A DNA stretch of 64,000 nt from Borreliella californiensis. GTDB lineage: Bacteria; Spirochaetota; Spirochaetia; Borreliales; Borreliaceae. How positions within the stretch are numbered: position 1 is the first letter of the stretch; each line of letters begins with the position of its first letter. Shown here in pieces: positions 56,415 through 64,000 of this stretch. The DNA is taken from the NCBI RefSeq assembly GCF_014205885.1, contig NZ_JACHFB010000001.1:248001-312000 (forward strand), read 5' to 3'. Under the pieces are notes generated by a model. It was not told the origin of the DNA, did no database searches, and saw only the letters and a program-made list of their open reading frames with translations. A program made the translations under genes and the position numbers.

Positions 56415-56496
56415 GGGGCGGTACCGAAGTGGTTAACCGGGGCAGACTGTAAATCTGTTGGCTTTGCCTACGTGGGTTCGAATCCCACCCTCCCCA
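56415..56496 (+). tRNA. tRNA-Tyr (anticodon GUA)
   Basis: 82 nt with the long variable arm of a class II tRNA; anticodon loop CUGUAAA gives GUA. T-arm GUGGG-UUCGAAU-CCCAC, discriminator A. The acceptor stem GGGGCGG/CCUCCCC pairs at six of seven positions, with a C-U mismatch at 5:68. Confidence 0.93.
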
Positions 56497-56627
56497 ATTT
56501 AGTGGGATTATAAGTGATTGCCTTTTTATAATTTTGATTGTGTTCTTTTAAGTGTGTTATGTCGTTTCATTTTTGTGCTTGTGTTTTTGTCTATTTAGAA
56601 AAGTTATTATTGGTTATAAAATATGAT

Positions 56628-56664
56628 TTTAGCTATCAATTAAAAATTTTAATTGATAGCTAAA
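56628..56664. repeat. Perfect 18-bp inverted repeat before mltG
   Basis: Arms 56628-56645 (starts tttagctatcaatt) and 56647-56664 (ends aattgatagctaaa), perfect complements with a single base between. No T-run follows on the plus strand. It could be a terminator for the tRNA pair, or an operator for mltG-dnaG-rpoD. Confidence 0.8.
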
Positions 56665-56704
56665 GTGTAATTAGTAAAAACTTTTGTTTAGCTAGGAGAT
56701 TCTT

Positions 56705-57736
56705 GTGCTTATTAAAATTGGGAAAGTATTTATTCTTTTCTTCTTTTTAGGGTCTATTTTGTCAATTTTTATATATTTCTTAAATTTATCTTCTTTAGCA
56801 AATGGCTTAGATTATGAATTTAATATTGAGAAAGGTTGGGGAGTCAAGAAAATAGCTAAAGAATTGAAAAAACAAAAATTGATTAAATCCGAACTGCTTC
56901 TTGTTTTTATTTCGTATATTTTAGGTAGTGATAAACAATTTAAAGAGGGAAGATATTTAATCAATGGTGATTTTTCTACGTTTGAAATATATAAAGAGTT
57001 TTTAAAGGGATCTTCTAATGTAAATATTGATGTTACAATACCCGAAGGGTATACTAGCAGAAGAATTGCTTTAAAGCTTAAAGAATTTTCTGTCATTGAT
57101 GATGTTCAAGATTTTATTTTTTTGATCAACAAAAAATCATTTATTTATGAGCTTGGATTTAATTACGATTCCCTTGAAGGGTTTTTATTTCCAGATACTT
57201 ATAAATTTTATAAGGGTATAGAAATAAAAAATGTAGTTCGTATGTTTGTTGATAATTTTTTAAGTAAGCTTAAATCTATAGGCGTTGTTTTCAGTGATTA
57301 TTCAAGTAAGGAGCTTTACAATAGGGTAATAATAGCATCTATTGTTGAACGCGAGTATAGGGTTAAAAGTGAAGCCCCAATAATGTCTTCGGTTTTTTAT
57401 AATAGAATAAAATCTGGTATGGCATTACAATCCTGCGCCACTATTGAATATGTTATTACAGAGGAGTTAGGACGAAGCCATCCTAAGAGAATTTATTTTT
57501 CAGATTTAGAGATAGATTCTCCTTATAACACATATATTAATAAAGGATATCCTCCTACTCCAATTTCAAATGCCGGCATTATTTCACTGCAAGCAGCTTT
57601 TTTCCCAAAAAATACGCAATGTTTATTTTTTGTGGTAAAGGACTCTAAGTTGGGTACACATCAATTTTCATCGGATTATTCTTCACATCTTTTAGGGGCA
57701 AAAGATTATATTAAAAATTTTATTACTAAGGATTAA
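56705..57736 (+). CDS. mltG: Endolytic transglycosylase MltG
   Basis: Membrane-anchored lytic transglycosylase that cuts growing glycan strands. 343 residues from GTG 56705, 6 nt after AGGAGA. One N-terminal helix (about 8-28), a LysM-like segment with IPEGYTSRRIALKL, then the YceG domain: SLEGFLFPDTYKF, IIASIVEREYR (catalytic Glu), VFYNRIKSGMALQS and INKGYPPTPISNAG. Five nt before dnaG. Confidence 0.95.
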   Translation: MLIKIGKVFILFFFLGSILSIFIYFLNLSSLANGLDYEFNIEKGWGVKKIAKELKKQKLIKSELLLVFISYILGSDKQFKEGRYLINGDFSTFEIYKEFLKGSSNVNIDVTIPEGYTSRRIALKLKEFSVIDDVQDFIFLINKKSFIYELGFNYDSLEGFLFPDTYKFYKGIEIKNVVRMFVDNFLSKLKSIGVVFSDYSSKELYNRVIIASIVEREYRVKSEAPIMSSVFYNRIKSGMALQSCATIEYVITEELGRSHPKRIYFSDLEIDSPYNTYINKGYPPTPISNAGIISLQAAFFPKNTQCLFFVVKDSKLGTHQFSSDYSSHLLGAKDYIKNFITKD

Positions 57737-57741
57737 GAATT

Positions 57742-59523
57742 ATGAAGTATTTGCAAACGGCAGCCTCAATTAAAAGCAAGTTTGATATTGTAACTATTGT
57801 GGAGCAGTATATTAAGCTTGTTAAATCGGGATCTACTTATAAAGGCCTTTGCCCTTTTCATGCTGAGAAGACTCCCTCTTTTTTTGTAAATCCTTTGCAA
57901 GGATATTTTTATTGTTTTGGATGTAAAAAGGGTGGAGATGTTATTGGATTTTTAATGGATATGGAAAAAATCAATTACAATGATGCTCTTAAGATTTTAT
58001 GTGAAAAATCCGGTATTCATTATGATGATTTAAAAATAAGTAGAGAAAGTGAAAAGAAAATTGAAAATAAAGACATAGTTTCAAAAATTTACTCTTTGAA
58101 TTCTAGGTTAATTAATACCATTAAATTTTTTTTAAATAAAAACAAAAAAGCTTTAGATTATGTTTTAAAGAGTAGAGCAATATCTAAGGAAATCGTTGAT
58201 TTATTTGAACTTGGTTATTTGCCATTTAACGTTAAAAATGGGTTAGAGCTTCATGATTTTTTAGTTTCAAAAGGATACTCTTCTGAAGTACTTAGAAAAA
58301 GTGGTTTGTTCTCAAAAGCTAATCCCAAAGCTTCCATTTTATCTCAAAGATTAATTTTTCCAATTAAAGACTTTAAAGGAAATGTTGTTGGTTTTGGAGG
58401 TCGAGATTTAGATGGGAAAGGTTCTAAGTATATTAATTTAAGTGAAACTGAAGTTTTTAAAAAAAAAGAGCTTCTTTATGGATTTTATGAGGGTTTTGAG
58501 GAAATTAAATCTACAAAATCAGTTATATTGGTGGAAGGATATATAGATGTTCTTGCTTTTTTTACATCTGGGATTAAGAGAGCCATATCTACTCTTGGCA
58601 CTGCTTTTTCAAAAGAACATCTGGCTTTGATTCAAAGATATGCTGATGAGATAATATTTGCTTTTGATGGGGATGATGCTGGACTTTCTGCAACTTTAAA
58701 AGCTTATCAAGTTTGTTTGCCATTTAATATCAATGTTAGTGTTGTTAGAATGGATTTTGGTTACGATCCCGCGGATGTTTTTAAAAGTGAAGGCGCAGAC
58801 TTTTTGCAAAGAATTTTAAATAATAGATGTGATGCTTTTGAATATCTCTTAGATGTTTATTCTAATAAATATGATTTAAATAAAACTGTAGATTTAAACG
58901 CCATGATTAATTTATTTTTAAATTTGATAAATTTATCAAAAGTAGATACTCAGAAAAAAATTTTTTTATACAAGCTAAGCGATAAGCTTGGTATTGGCGT
59001 GACAACTTTATTAAAAGATTATTATAGAATAAAAGAAAGATTTGTAGTTGACAATAATAAAAGAAATTTGTATGCTCATAATGATGATTCTTATGAGAGG
59101 TATCTAATAGTAGCTTTGTTGAAAAATTTTAGTTATTTTAGTACAGTAAGGCGCAATATTATTGATAGTGATTTAGTTAATATTGATGCCAGAAAAGTTT
59201 TTGTGTGCTTTGAAAATTTATTTGAAAATAATAAAGATTTTTCATTAATGGAGTTAAAAAAAAATTTAAAGGATACCTATAAAGTTAGTGAATTTTTTTT
59301 TGAAAAAATTTTAAATTCTGAGTTTGAAGTAGATGATGAGATGCTCATTCATATTTTACTTGCAATCAAGAGAAGAAAATTAGATTCTCGTGTTTTGCTT
59401 TGCAAAAAAAGATATGATGGGGACTCTTTGGTAAATGCTAAGATTCAAATAAATGAGTTAATGTTTCTAAATATGCAGAGAAAAAATTTAAAAATATACA
59501 TAGATGATGTTCCAGGGAGTTAG
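57742..59523 (+). CDS. dnaG: DNA primase DnaG
   Basis: Synthesises RNA primers at the replication fork. 593 residues. CHC2 zinc domain with Cys37, His40, Cys58 and Cys61 (CPFHAEKTPSF, YCFGC), RNA polymerase core with VVGFGGRDLDGKGSKYINL, and TOPRIM with ILVEGYIDVLAF and FAFDGDDAG. The C-terminal helicase-binding region is divergent. It is followed 3 nt later by rpoD, the classic dnaG-rpoD pair without rpsU. Confidence 0.97.
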   Translation: MKYLQTAASIKSKFDIVTIVEQYIKLVKSGSTYKGLCPFHAEKTPSFFVNPLQGYFYCFGCKKGGDVIGFLMDMEKINYNDALKILCEKSGIHYDDLKISRESEKKIENKDIVSKIYSLNSRLINTIKFFLNKNKKALDYVLKSRAISKEIVDLFELGYLPFNVKNGLELHDFLVSKGYSSEVLRKSGLFSKANPKASILSQRLIFPIKDFKGNVVGFGGRDLDGKGSKYINLSETEVFKKKELLYGFYEGFEEIKSTKSVILVEGYIDVLAFFTSGIKRAISTLGTAFSKEHLALIQRYADEIIFAFDGDDAGLSATLKAYQVCLPFNINVSVVRMDFGYDPADVFKSEGADFLQRILNNRCDAFEYLLDVYSNKYDLNKTVDLNAMINLFLNLINLSKVDTQKKIFLYKLSDKLGIGVTTLLKDYYRIKERFVVDNNKRNLYAHNDDSYERYLIVALLKNFSYFSTVRRNIIDSDLVNIDARKVFVCFENLFENNKDFSLMELKKNLKDTYKVSEFFFEKILNSEFEVDDEMLIHILLAIKRRKLDSRVLLCKKRYDGDSLVNAKIQINELMFLNMQRKNLKIYIDDVPGS

Positions 59524-59526
59524 GTT

Positions 59527-61422
59527 TTGTCGGATTTGGAAAAGAAATATTCGAAGCTGGTAGAGGGTATTATTACTCATTTAGGAGATAGAAAATCTCT
59601 TAGTTTTAGTGAATTATCAAATTTACTTCCCGATGACATATTAGAACCAGAGATTCTTGATTGTATTTGCTCGGTGCTTGAGGATAGTGGCATAAGGTTA
59701 GTTAATAAAATTTCGGAATTAGATCTGGTTGTTGGCGAAGATGGAAATGATGAAGAGGAAGAGGTTGAAATTGAATCTGATAAAAATTTTATGATTTTAG
59801 ATGATGGTTTTCAAAGTGATGAGGAAGATATTGATATTGATGTTAAGTTAGATGATTGTGATGAAGAAGATATTTCTGTTAAGGATGATTTAGGTTCAGG
59901 GTATATTAAAAGTAACGTCTTAAAAGATAGCCATTCAGAAGATCCAATCAAGCTTTATTTAAAGGAAATAGGAAAAGAGTTTCTATTAACAGGAAATCAA
60001 GAAGTTGAACTTGCAAAGCAAATGGATTCTGGAGAGAGTATAATTGAGAATATTCTTAAGAATGAAGGACTTGTTATAGAAAATTATTATAATCTTGTGA
60101 ATACTATTTACTCAAGAATGGAAAGGGAAGAGTTTTTTAAAAGAGAAAAAGATAAGGATAAAGAGAATAGTCCGGATTATTATAATAAAAAAAAAAGAAT
60201 TGCCTCTTTTTACAAAATTCCTTTAAAGCCAATTCAAGATCGTTTAATAAGTTATGTAGATAATAAGCATAAGGTGTATGATCTTGGTGGGGATATTTTT
60301 GAAAAGAATTTAAAAAAAGAAAGATTAGCCTTAAAAGAGCTTTTAAGAGATATTCCTTTGTATCAAGAGGAGTTAAGGATTTTTTCAGATGATTATATTG
60401 ACTCTGCTAACAAAATAAAGGATTTGCAAAGACAGCAAAGAATAATTCTAAGCAGATTGAAAATTGAAAAAATAAGAGATTTGAGGGTTCTTGGAAGAGA
60501 TTTGACTATTGCTGAAAAAAAAATAGAGATAGAAAAATTTCTCAAACTTAAAGAAGATGCTATTAAAGAGCAGATTACAGAGGCTCAGCTTGCTCAAAAA
60601 GAACTTGAGAGAATTGAAATGTATTATGAATATCCAACGGATAAAATAATAAGCATGTCAGAAGAGATTGCTAAAGGGAAGCAAATGATGCAGCATGCTA
60701 AAGATCAGTTGATTAAGGCTAATTTAAGACTTGTTGTAAGCATTGCTAAAAAATATGCAAATAGAGGTCTTCATTTTTTTGATCTTGTTCAAGAAGGTAA
60801 TATTGGATTGATTAAAGCTGTTGAAAAGTTTGAATATAAGAGGGGTTTTAAGTTTTCAACTTATGCTACTTGGTGGATTAGGCAAGCTATAACAAGATCT
60901 ATTTCTGATCAAGCTCGCACAATTAGAGTTCCTGTGCATATGATTGAACAAATAAATAGACTTAATAGAGAAACGAGATATTTAATTCAAGTTTTAGGCA
61001 AAGATCCCACAGATGAAGAGCTTTCAGACAGACTTGGATGGGAGCTTAAAAAGGTCAAAACTGTAAAGAGTGTTTCAAGAGAGCCTGTTTCTCTTGAAAC
61101 ACCAATTGGAGAAGAGGAGGATTCTGTTCTTAGCGATTTTATTGAGGATAAGGCAATAAAAAATCCCGCAAATCACACATCCTTTGTAGTTTTGCAAGAT
61201 CAAATAAGAGCAATTCTTGGAACTCTTCCTGAAAGAGAACAAGAAGTTGTAAAAATGAGATTTGGACTTGAAGATGGCTATTCTTTGACTCTTGAGGAGG
61301 TTGGACTTCATTTTAATGTTACAAGGGAAAGAATTAGGCAAATTGAATCTAAAGCATTAAGACGCCTTAAAAACCCCAAAAAAACTCAAAAGTTAAAAGA
61401 TTATCTTGAAGATTTAAATTGA
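59527..61422 (+). CDS. rpoD: RNA polymerase sigma-70 factor RpoD
   Basis: Housekeeping sigma factor. 631 residues from TTG 59527 with an AGGGAG site at the dnaG end. Acidic region 1.1 and an acidic linker (about 70-120), region 1.2 [17 protein letters not shown], a non-conserved helical region, then region 2 [17 protein letters not shown] and [16 protein letters not shown], region 3, and region 4 with the [20 protein letters not shown] helix-turn-helix. These predict recognition of standard TTGACA/TATAAT promoters, as found in this window. Confidence 0.97.
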   Translation: MSDLEKKYSKLVEGIITHLGDRKSLSFSELSNLLPDDILEPEILDCICSVLEDSGIRLVNKISELDLVVGEDGNDEEEEVEIESDKNFMILDDGFQSDEEDIDIDVKLDDCDEEDISVKDDLGSGYIKSNVLKDSHSEDPIKLYLKEIGKEFLLTGNQEVELAKQMDSGESIIENILKNEGLVIENYYNLVNTIYSRMEREEFFKREKDKDKENSPDYYNKKKRIASFYKIPLKPIQDRLISYVDNKHKVYDLGGDIFEKNLKKERLALKELLRDIPLYQEELRIFSDDYIDSANKIKDLQRQQRIILSRLKIEKIRDLRVLGRDLTIAEKKIEIEKFLKLKEDAIKEQITEAQLAQKELERIEMYYEYPTDKIISMSEEIAKGKQMMQHAKDQLIKANLRLVVSIAKKYANRGLHFFDLVQEGNIGLIKAVEKFEYKRGFKFSTYATWWIRQAITRSISDQARTIRVPVHMIEQINRLNRETRYLIQVLGKDPTDEELSDRLGWELKKVKTVKSVSREPVSLETPIGEEEDSVLSDFIEDKAIKNPANHTSFVVLQDQIRAILGTLPEREQEVVKMRFGLEDGYSLTLEEVGLHFNVTRERIRQIESKALRRLKNPKKTQKLKDYLEDLN

Positions 61423-61434
61423 ACAGGAGGATTG

Positions 61435-62193
61435 ATGGAAAATAATATTGATACATTGAAAAAACTTGAAGTTATATATAAGTCTAAGTTTGAACTTGAA
61501 GAAAGGCGAAAAAGTATTCCCAAGTATTTGGAGGCTAAAAAAAATCAGATTGAAGAATTATCAAAAGTTCTTGTTGATTTGCAACAAAAGTTTAAGGAGT
61601 ATCAAAAAGAAGATTCTGCTTTAAAGCTAGATATTCAAGATATTAATTCAAGGAAAAGCAAGGCTGAAGAAAAAATTGACAGCATTAAAACGCAAAGAGA
61701 ATATGAAGCTCTTGAAAAAGAACTTCAAGTTATTATTGACGATGAAGTTACAATTAGAAAAAAGATGACACATGTTAATGGGCTTAAAACTAAAATAGAA
61801 AAGGAAATATTAGATGTCAACGAGAAGCACAGCAAAGAAGAAGAATGTTTTAGAGCCGAAAGCAGTAGTTTTGAGCTAGAGCTTTTAGAAATTGAAAAGA
61901 AACTTTTAGAAATAGAGAGTGAAGAGTTAAATTGTGCTTCTAAAATGAATGAAGATTTTTTATTTAAATTTCAAAGAATAATAAGAAATAAATCAAATGG
62001 AGTTGTGCCTTTGGTTAACAATGTTTGTAAAGGTTGTCATATGATACTTCCTGTTGAATTTGCAAATAAGGTAAGACGTGAGCCCAACGATATTAAATTT
62101 TGTCCTTATTGTAGTAGAATACTTTATTATCAGGATAAAATTCAAATAAGTGATGAAATAATTCCTGGTAGTTTAGCAGATCTTGTTGAATAA
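61435..62193 (+). CDS. Coiled-coil zinc-ribbon protein (COG1579/CT398-like)
   Basis: 252 residues; ATG 61435 is 4 nt after AGGAGG (61425-61430), an in-frame TTG at 61432 being the alternative. A long helical hairpin coiled coil (about 5-185; charged Glu/Lys heptads) leads into a C4 zinc ribbon with CKGCHMILP and CPYCSRIL. COG1579 proteins are predicted nucleic-acid-binding or scaffold proteins; the Chlamydia homologue CT398 interacts with sigma-54 and flagellar-type secretion parts. Its position after rpoD is suggestive. Confidence 0.85.
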   Translation: MENNIDTLKKLEVIYKSKFELEERRKSIPKYLEAKKNQIEELSKVLVDLQQKFKEYQKEDSALKLDIQDINSRKSKAEEKIDSIKTQREYEALEKELQVIIDDEVTIRKKMTHVNGLKTKIEKEILDVNEKHSKEEECFRAESSSFELELLEIEKKLLEIESEELNCASKMNEDFLFKFQRIIRNKSNGVVPLVNNVCKGCHMILPVEFANKVRREPNDIKFCPYCSRILYYQDKIQISDEIIPGSLADLVE

Positions 62194-62212
62194 AATTTAT
62201 TAATTTGATACT
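62183..62212 (+). promoter_or_regulatory. Candidate promoter for rnpB
   Basis: TTGTTG (62183-62188) and GATACT (62207-62212) with an 18-bp spacer; the predicted start near 62219 coincides with the RNA 5' end. Weak -10 match, and the -35 lies in the last codons of the upstream gene. Confidence 0.4.
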
Positions 62213-62218
62213 TTTTAT

Positions 62219-62568
62219 TTAAGCTGACAGTCAGCCATCGCTTAGTTTTAACAATTAAAGCTTAAGAGGAAAGTCCGAGCTCCAATAAGAACATAATGCT
62301 AGGTAATGCCTAGGGGTTTAAAACTTAAGAAAGTGTCGCAGAAAATTACCGCCTTAAAAGGTAAGGGTGAAAAGGTGAGGTAAGAGCTCACCGCTTATTT
62401 AGCAATAAATACAGGCAAGATAAACCTCATTAGGAGCAAGATCAAGTATGTAAGTGGCCTTTGTTCTTGAGGACATGCTTACGGGTAGATCGCACGATTT
62501 TTTTAGTGATAAAAAAACAAGAGAGATGATGGCATAGTACAGAACTCGGCTTATGGGTGTCAGCTTAA
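62219..62568 (+). ncRNA. rnpB: RNase P RNA (class A)
   Basis: Catalytic RNA of RNase P, which removes tRNA 5' leaders. P1 is formed by 62219-62229 with 62558-62568 (aagctgaca / tgtcagctt core). The conserved CR-I box reads gaggaaagtccgagctcc (62269-62286), and the 3' conserved region reads tacagaactcggcttat (62538-62554). Length of about 350 nt is typical for bacterial type A. Ends are set from P1 pairing and could shift a few bases. Confidence 0.93.
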
Positions 62569-62596
62569 TTTCATTAAGCCTAAAAGAGAGTTTTAA

Positions 62597-63565
62597 ATGG
62601 AAATAAGATATTTAAGATATATTTTTTACTCATTTATGATTATCATTTTCATTTTTTTAATTTATTACATTTTATCATATTTTAAGTCTTTTTCTAGTTC
62701 TTATTTAAAAGCAGGGCCAACAGAAGTTGATTTGCTTTTACTTTGGGATAAAAAAGAATATAAAGAAATAATAGATTATGCTGAGAATGATATTAAAAGC
62801 CATAAATTTGATTTTAATTTAAATTTACTTTTGGGATTTTCATATTTTTATTATTCTTTAATAGTAAATGAAGGATATTTAAAAGGAGAATTTTTAGATA
62901 AATCCATAGAAAGATTAAGATTTTTAATTTCTATAAATGATGGAGTCTCCATAAGCCCTTTGTATTATATATTAGGAAAAGCATATTCTCATAAAGGAGA
63001 GTTTTATAGTGAGCTTGCTGTAAAATTTTTAAAGAAGGCTTTAAGTGCTGATAATTTTGATTTCATGAACATTAAAGAAGATATTTTTGAATATTTGGGG
63101 TATTCTTATCAGCTTTTAAGAGATTACAAGTCTAGTTTAAAGTTTTTTGAAAAAGCTTTTAATGAAAATAAATCTGATTTAGTGCTTTGGAGTTTAGCTT
63201 ATGTTAATTATAAGTTGAATGATATAAACAAAAGCATTGAGTATATAAAAAAAATAATAGAAGAAGAAAAAAGGAAATTGTCAAAGGGTGAGAAAACGGA
63301 TGAAAATTTAATTCAAAAGGTATATTTGCTTTATGGAGATATTCTATTAGATAAAGGCGATTATGACAATGCTTTTAATTACTATAATAAAGTTCTAGAA
63401 ATTAATAGTTCAAATTCTAGCGTTTATGTTAAAATAGGAGATATATATAGGAAGAAAGATAAAGATTATCCTAAAGCTAGAAAATACTGGAGAGAAGCTC
63501 TCAATCTTAATCCTTATTTAGAAGCAGCAAGAGAGAGACTTGGAATTACTTTGGAAGACTTTTAG
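62597..63565 (+). CDS. TPR-repeat membrane-anchored protein
   Basis: 322 residues, ATG behind AAAGAGAG. One N-terminal transmembrane helix (about 8-30), then tetratricopeptide repeats across about 50-315 (recognisable units near [28 protein letters not shown], shown here by its length, and [27 protein letters not shown]). TPR proteins scaffold complexes; next to mreB (10-nt gap) a role in cell elongation or envelope assembly is plausible but unproven. Confidence 0.82.
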   Translation: MEIRYLRYIFYSFMIIIFIFLIYYILSYFKSFSSSYLKAGPTEVDLLLLWDKKEYKEIIDYAENDIKSHKFDFNLNLLLGFSYFYYSLIVNEGYLKGEFLDKSIERLRFLISINDGVSISPLYYILGKAYSHKGEFYSELAVKFLKKALSADNFDFMNIKEDIFEYLGYSYQLLRDYKSSLKFFEKAFNENKSDLVLWSLAYVNYKLNDINKSIEYIKKIIEEEKRKLSKGEKTDENLIQKVYLLYGDILLDKGDYDNAFNYYNKVLEINSSNSSVYVKIGDIYRKKDKDYPKARKYWREALNLNPYLEAARERLGITLEDF

Positions 63566-63575
63566 GGAGGTTGAT

Positions 63576-64000
63576 TTGAATTTGTTTAAGTCTTTTTTGA
63601 TAGATATTGGCATTGATCTTGGAACATGTAATACATTGGTTTATATTAAAGATTATGGAGTGGTGATGAGCGAGCCTTCTGTTGTTGCAATAGATGTTAC
63701 CAAAGGTAATAAAGTCGTTGCGGTTGGCAGAAATGCTAAAAAAATGCTTTGGAAAACTCCAGAAAATATTAAAGCTGTGCGTCCACTTAGAGATGGAGTT
63801 ATTGCTGATATTGAGAATACAGAGAAGATGATTAAATATTTTATTAATCAAATTTTTTCTCGTAAAAAATTGTTTTTTAAGCCAAGAATGGTAATAGGCG
63901 TTCCCACTTGTATTACAGAGGTTGAGAGAAGAGCTGTAAAAGAGAGTGCAATGAATGCTGGTGCAAGAGAAGTTAAAGTAATAGAAGAATCCCTGGCAGC
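63576..64000 (+). CDS. mreB: Rod shape-determining protein MreB, 3'-truncated by window edge
   Basis: Bacterial actin homologue organising lateral wall synthesis. The first 141 codons are present, from TTG 63576, 5 nt after GGGAGG (63565-63570). Sequence begins [21 protein letters not shown], the phosphate-1 loop, followed by [25 protein letters not shown] and [16 protein letters not shown]. The frame runs open to the last base. Confidence 0.96.
   Translation, partial: MNLFKSFLIDIGIDLGTCNTLVYIKDYGVVMSEPSVVAIDVTKGNKVVAVGRNAKKMLWKTPENIKAVRPLRDGVIADIENTEKMIKYFINQIFSRKKLFFKPRMVIGVPTCITEVERRAVKESAMNAGAREVKVIEESLA

Noticed and set aside
62199..62220. Intrinsic terminator after the coiled-coil zinc-ribbon gene
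   Set aside because: A T-rich stretch is present but there is no stem; it reads better as the rnpB promoter region.
1..64000. CRISPR array, insertion sequence, prophage, plasmid-type or replication origin features
   Set aside because: No repeated spacer pattern, transposase, integrase, phage protein, dnaA-box cluster or terminal inverted repeat was seen; the region is ordinary chromosomal core.

Overview
The window is a compact, very AT-rich stretch of bacterial chromosome. Its gene order and content identify it as the linear chromosome of a Lyme disease spirochete (Borrelia/Borreliella burgdorferi sensu lato). The diagnostic features are a FlaA periplasmic-flagellar sheath gene in one operon with cheA-cheW-cheX-cheY, a complete six-gene mevalonate cluster, a class I (archaeal-type) lysyl-tRNA synthetase, a second EF-G, a Dps protein with a cysteine-rich tail, and a ROK regulator matching BadR. 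From memory the run corresponds roughly to BB0649-BB0715 of strain B31. I cannot settle species or strain from sequence reading alone. I saw no insertion sequences, prophage, CRISPR or plasmid-type genes; this is core chromosome.

Layout. 1-4951: 3' part of groEL with a clear terminator, a small unknown gene, then yajC-secD-secF. 4977-12342: an unknown gene, a zinc-finger-less DnaJ, a HemW-family protein that has lost its radical-SAM cluster motif, rpiA, gpmA, lysS and era. 12447-16921: small envelope and unknown genes (zinc ribbon, DUF192, putative lipoprotein, glycosyltransferase-like, N-acetylmuramoyl-alanine amidase, GerMN domain). 16999-23072: motility/chemotaxis operon flaA-cheA2-cheW3-cheX-cheY3. 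23113-26187 (minus): an overlapping operon of a HAD phosphatase and three unknown genes, one with a voltage-sensor-like membrane domain. 26428-30088: a nucleoside-type ABC transporter (double ATPase plus two permeases). 30243-34433: two chemoreceptors. 34476-35543 (minus): mnmA. 35636-41918: mevalonate pathway operon. 41927-43139: tRNA-Val, a CAP-domain lipoprotein and NapA/Dps. 43213-48105: EF-G2, BadR and Ffh. 48118-50190: rpsP-KH protein-rimM-trmD-rplS. 50552-54036: an unknown basic protein, coaD, rpmF, acpP, rnc and a converging cca. 54150-56496: two unknown genes, tRNA-Thr and tRNA-Tyr. 56705-64000: mltG, dnaG, rpoD, a coiled-coil zinc-ribbon protein, rnpB, a TPR protein and the 5' part of mreB.

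How it fits together. The mevalonate enzymes supply isopentenyl diphosphate from acetyl-CoA-derived HMG-CoA, and their overlapping reading frames suggest coupled translation. The chemotaxis operon lies close to two receptors. The receptors lack an obvious CheR docking tail, while CheW3 carries a CheR-like methyltransferase domain. The nucleoside-type transporter fits an organism that salvages purines.

Best leads for a second look: the HemW homologue without its Fe-S motif; the voltage-sensor-like/HAMP-like membrane protein at 23625-24671; the inverted repeat overlapping the predicted badR promoter; an 18-bp perfect palindrome before mltG; a non-canonical G3 motif in Ffh; a terminator hairpin embedded in the mevalonate kinase coding sequence; and 3' overlap of rnc with an antisense gene. 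No wholly new multi-gene system was evident.
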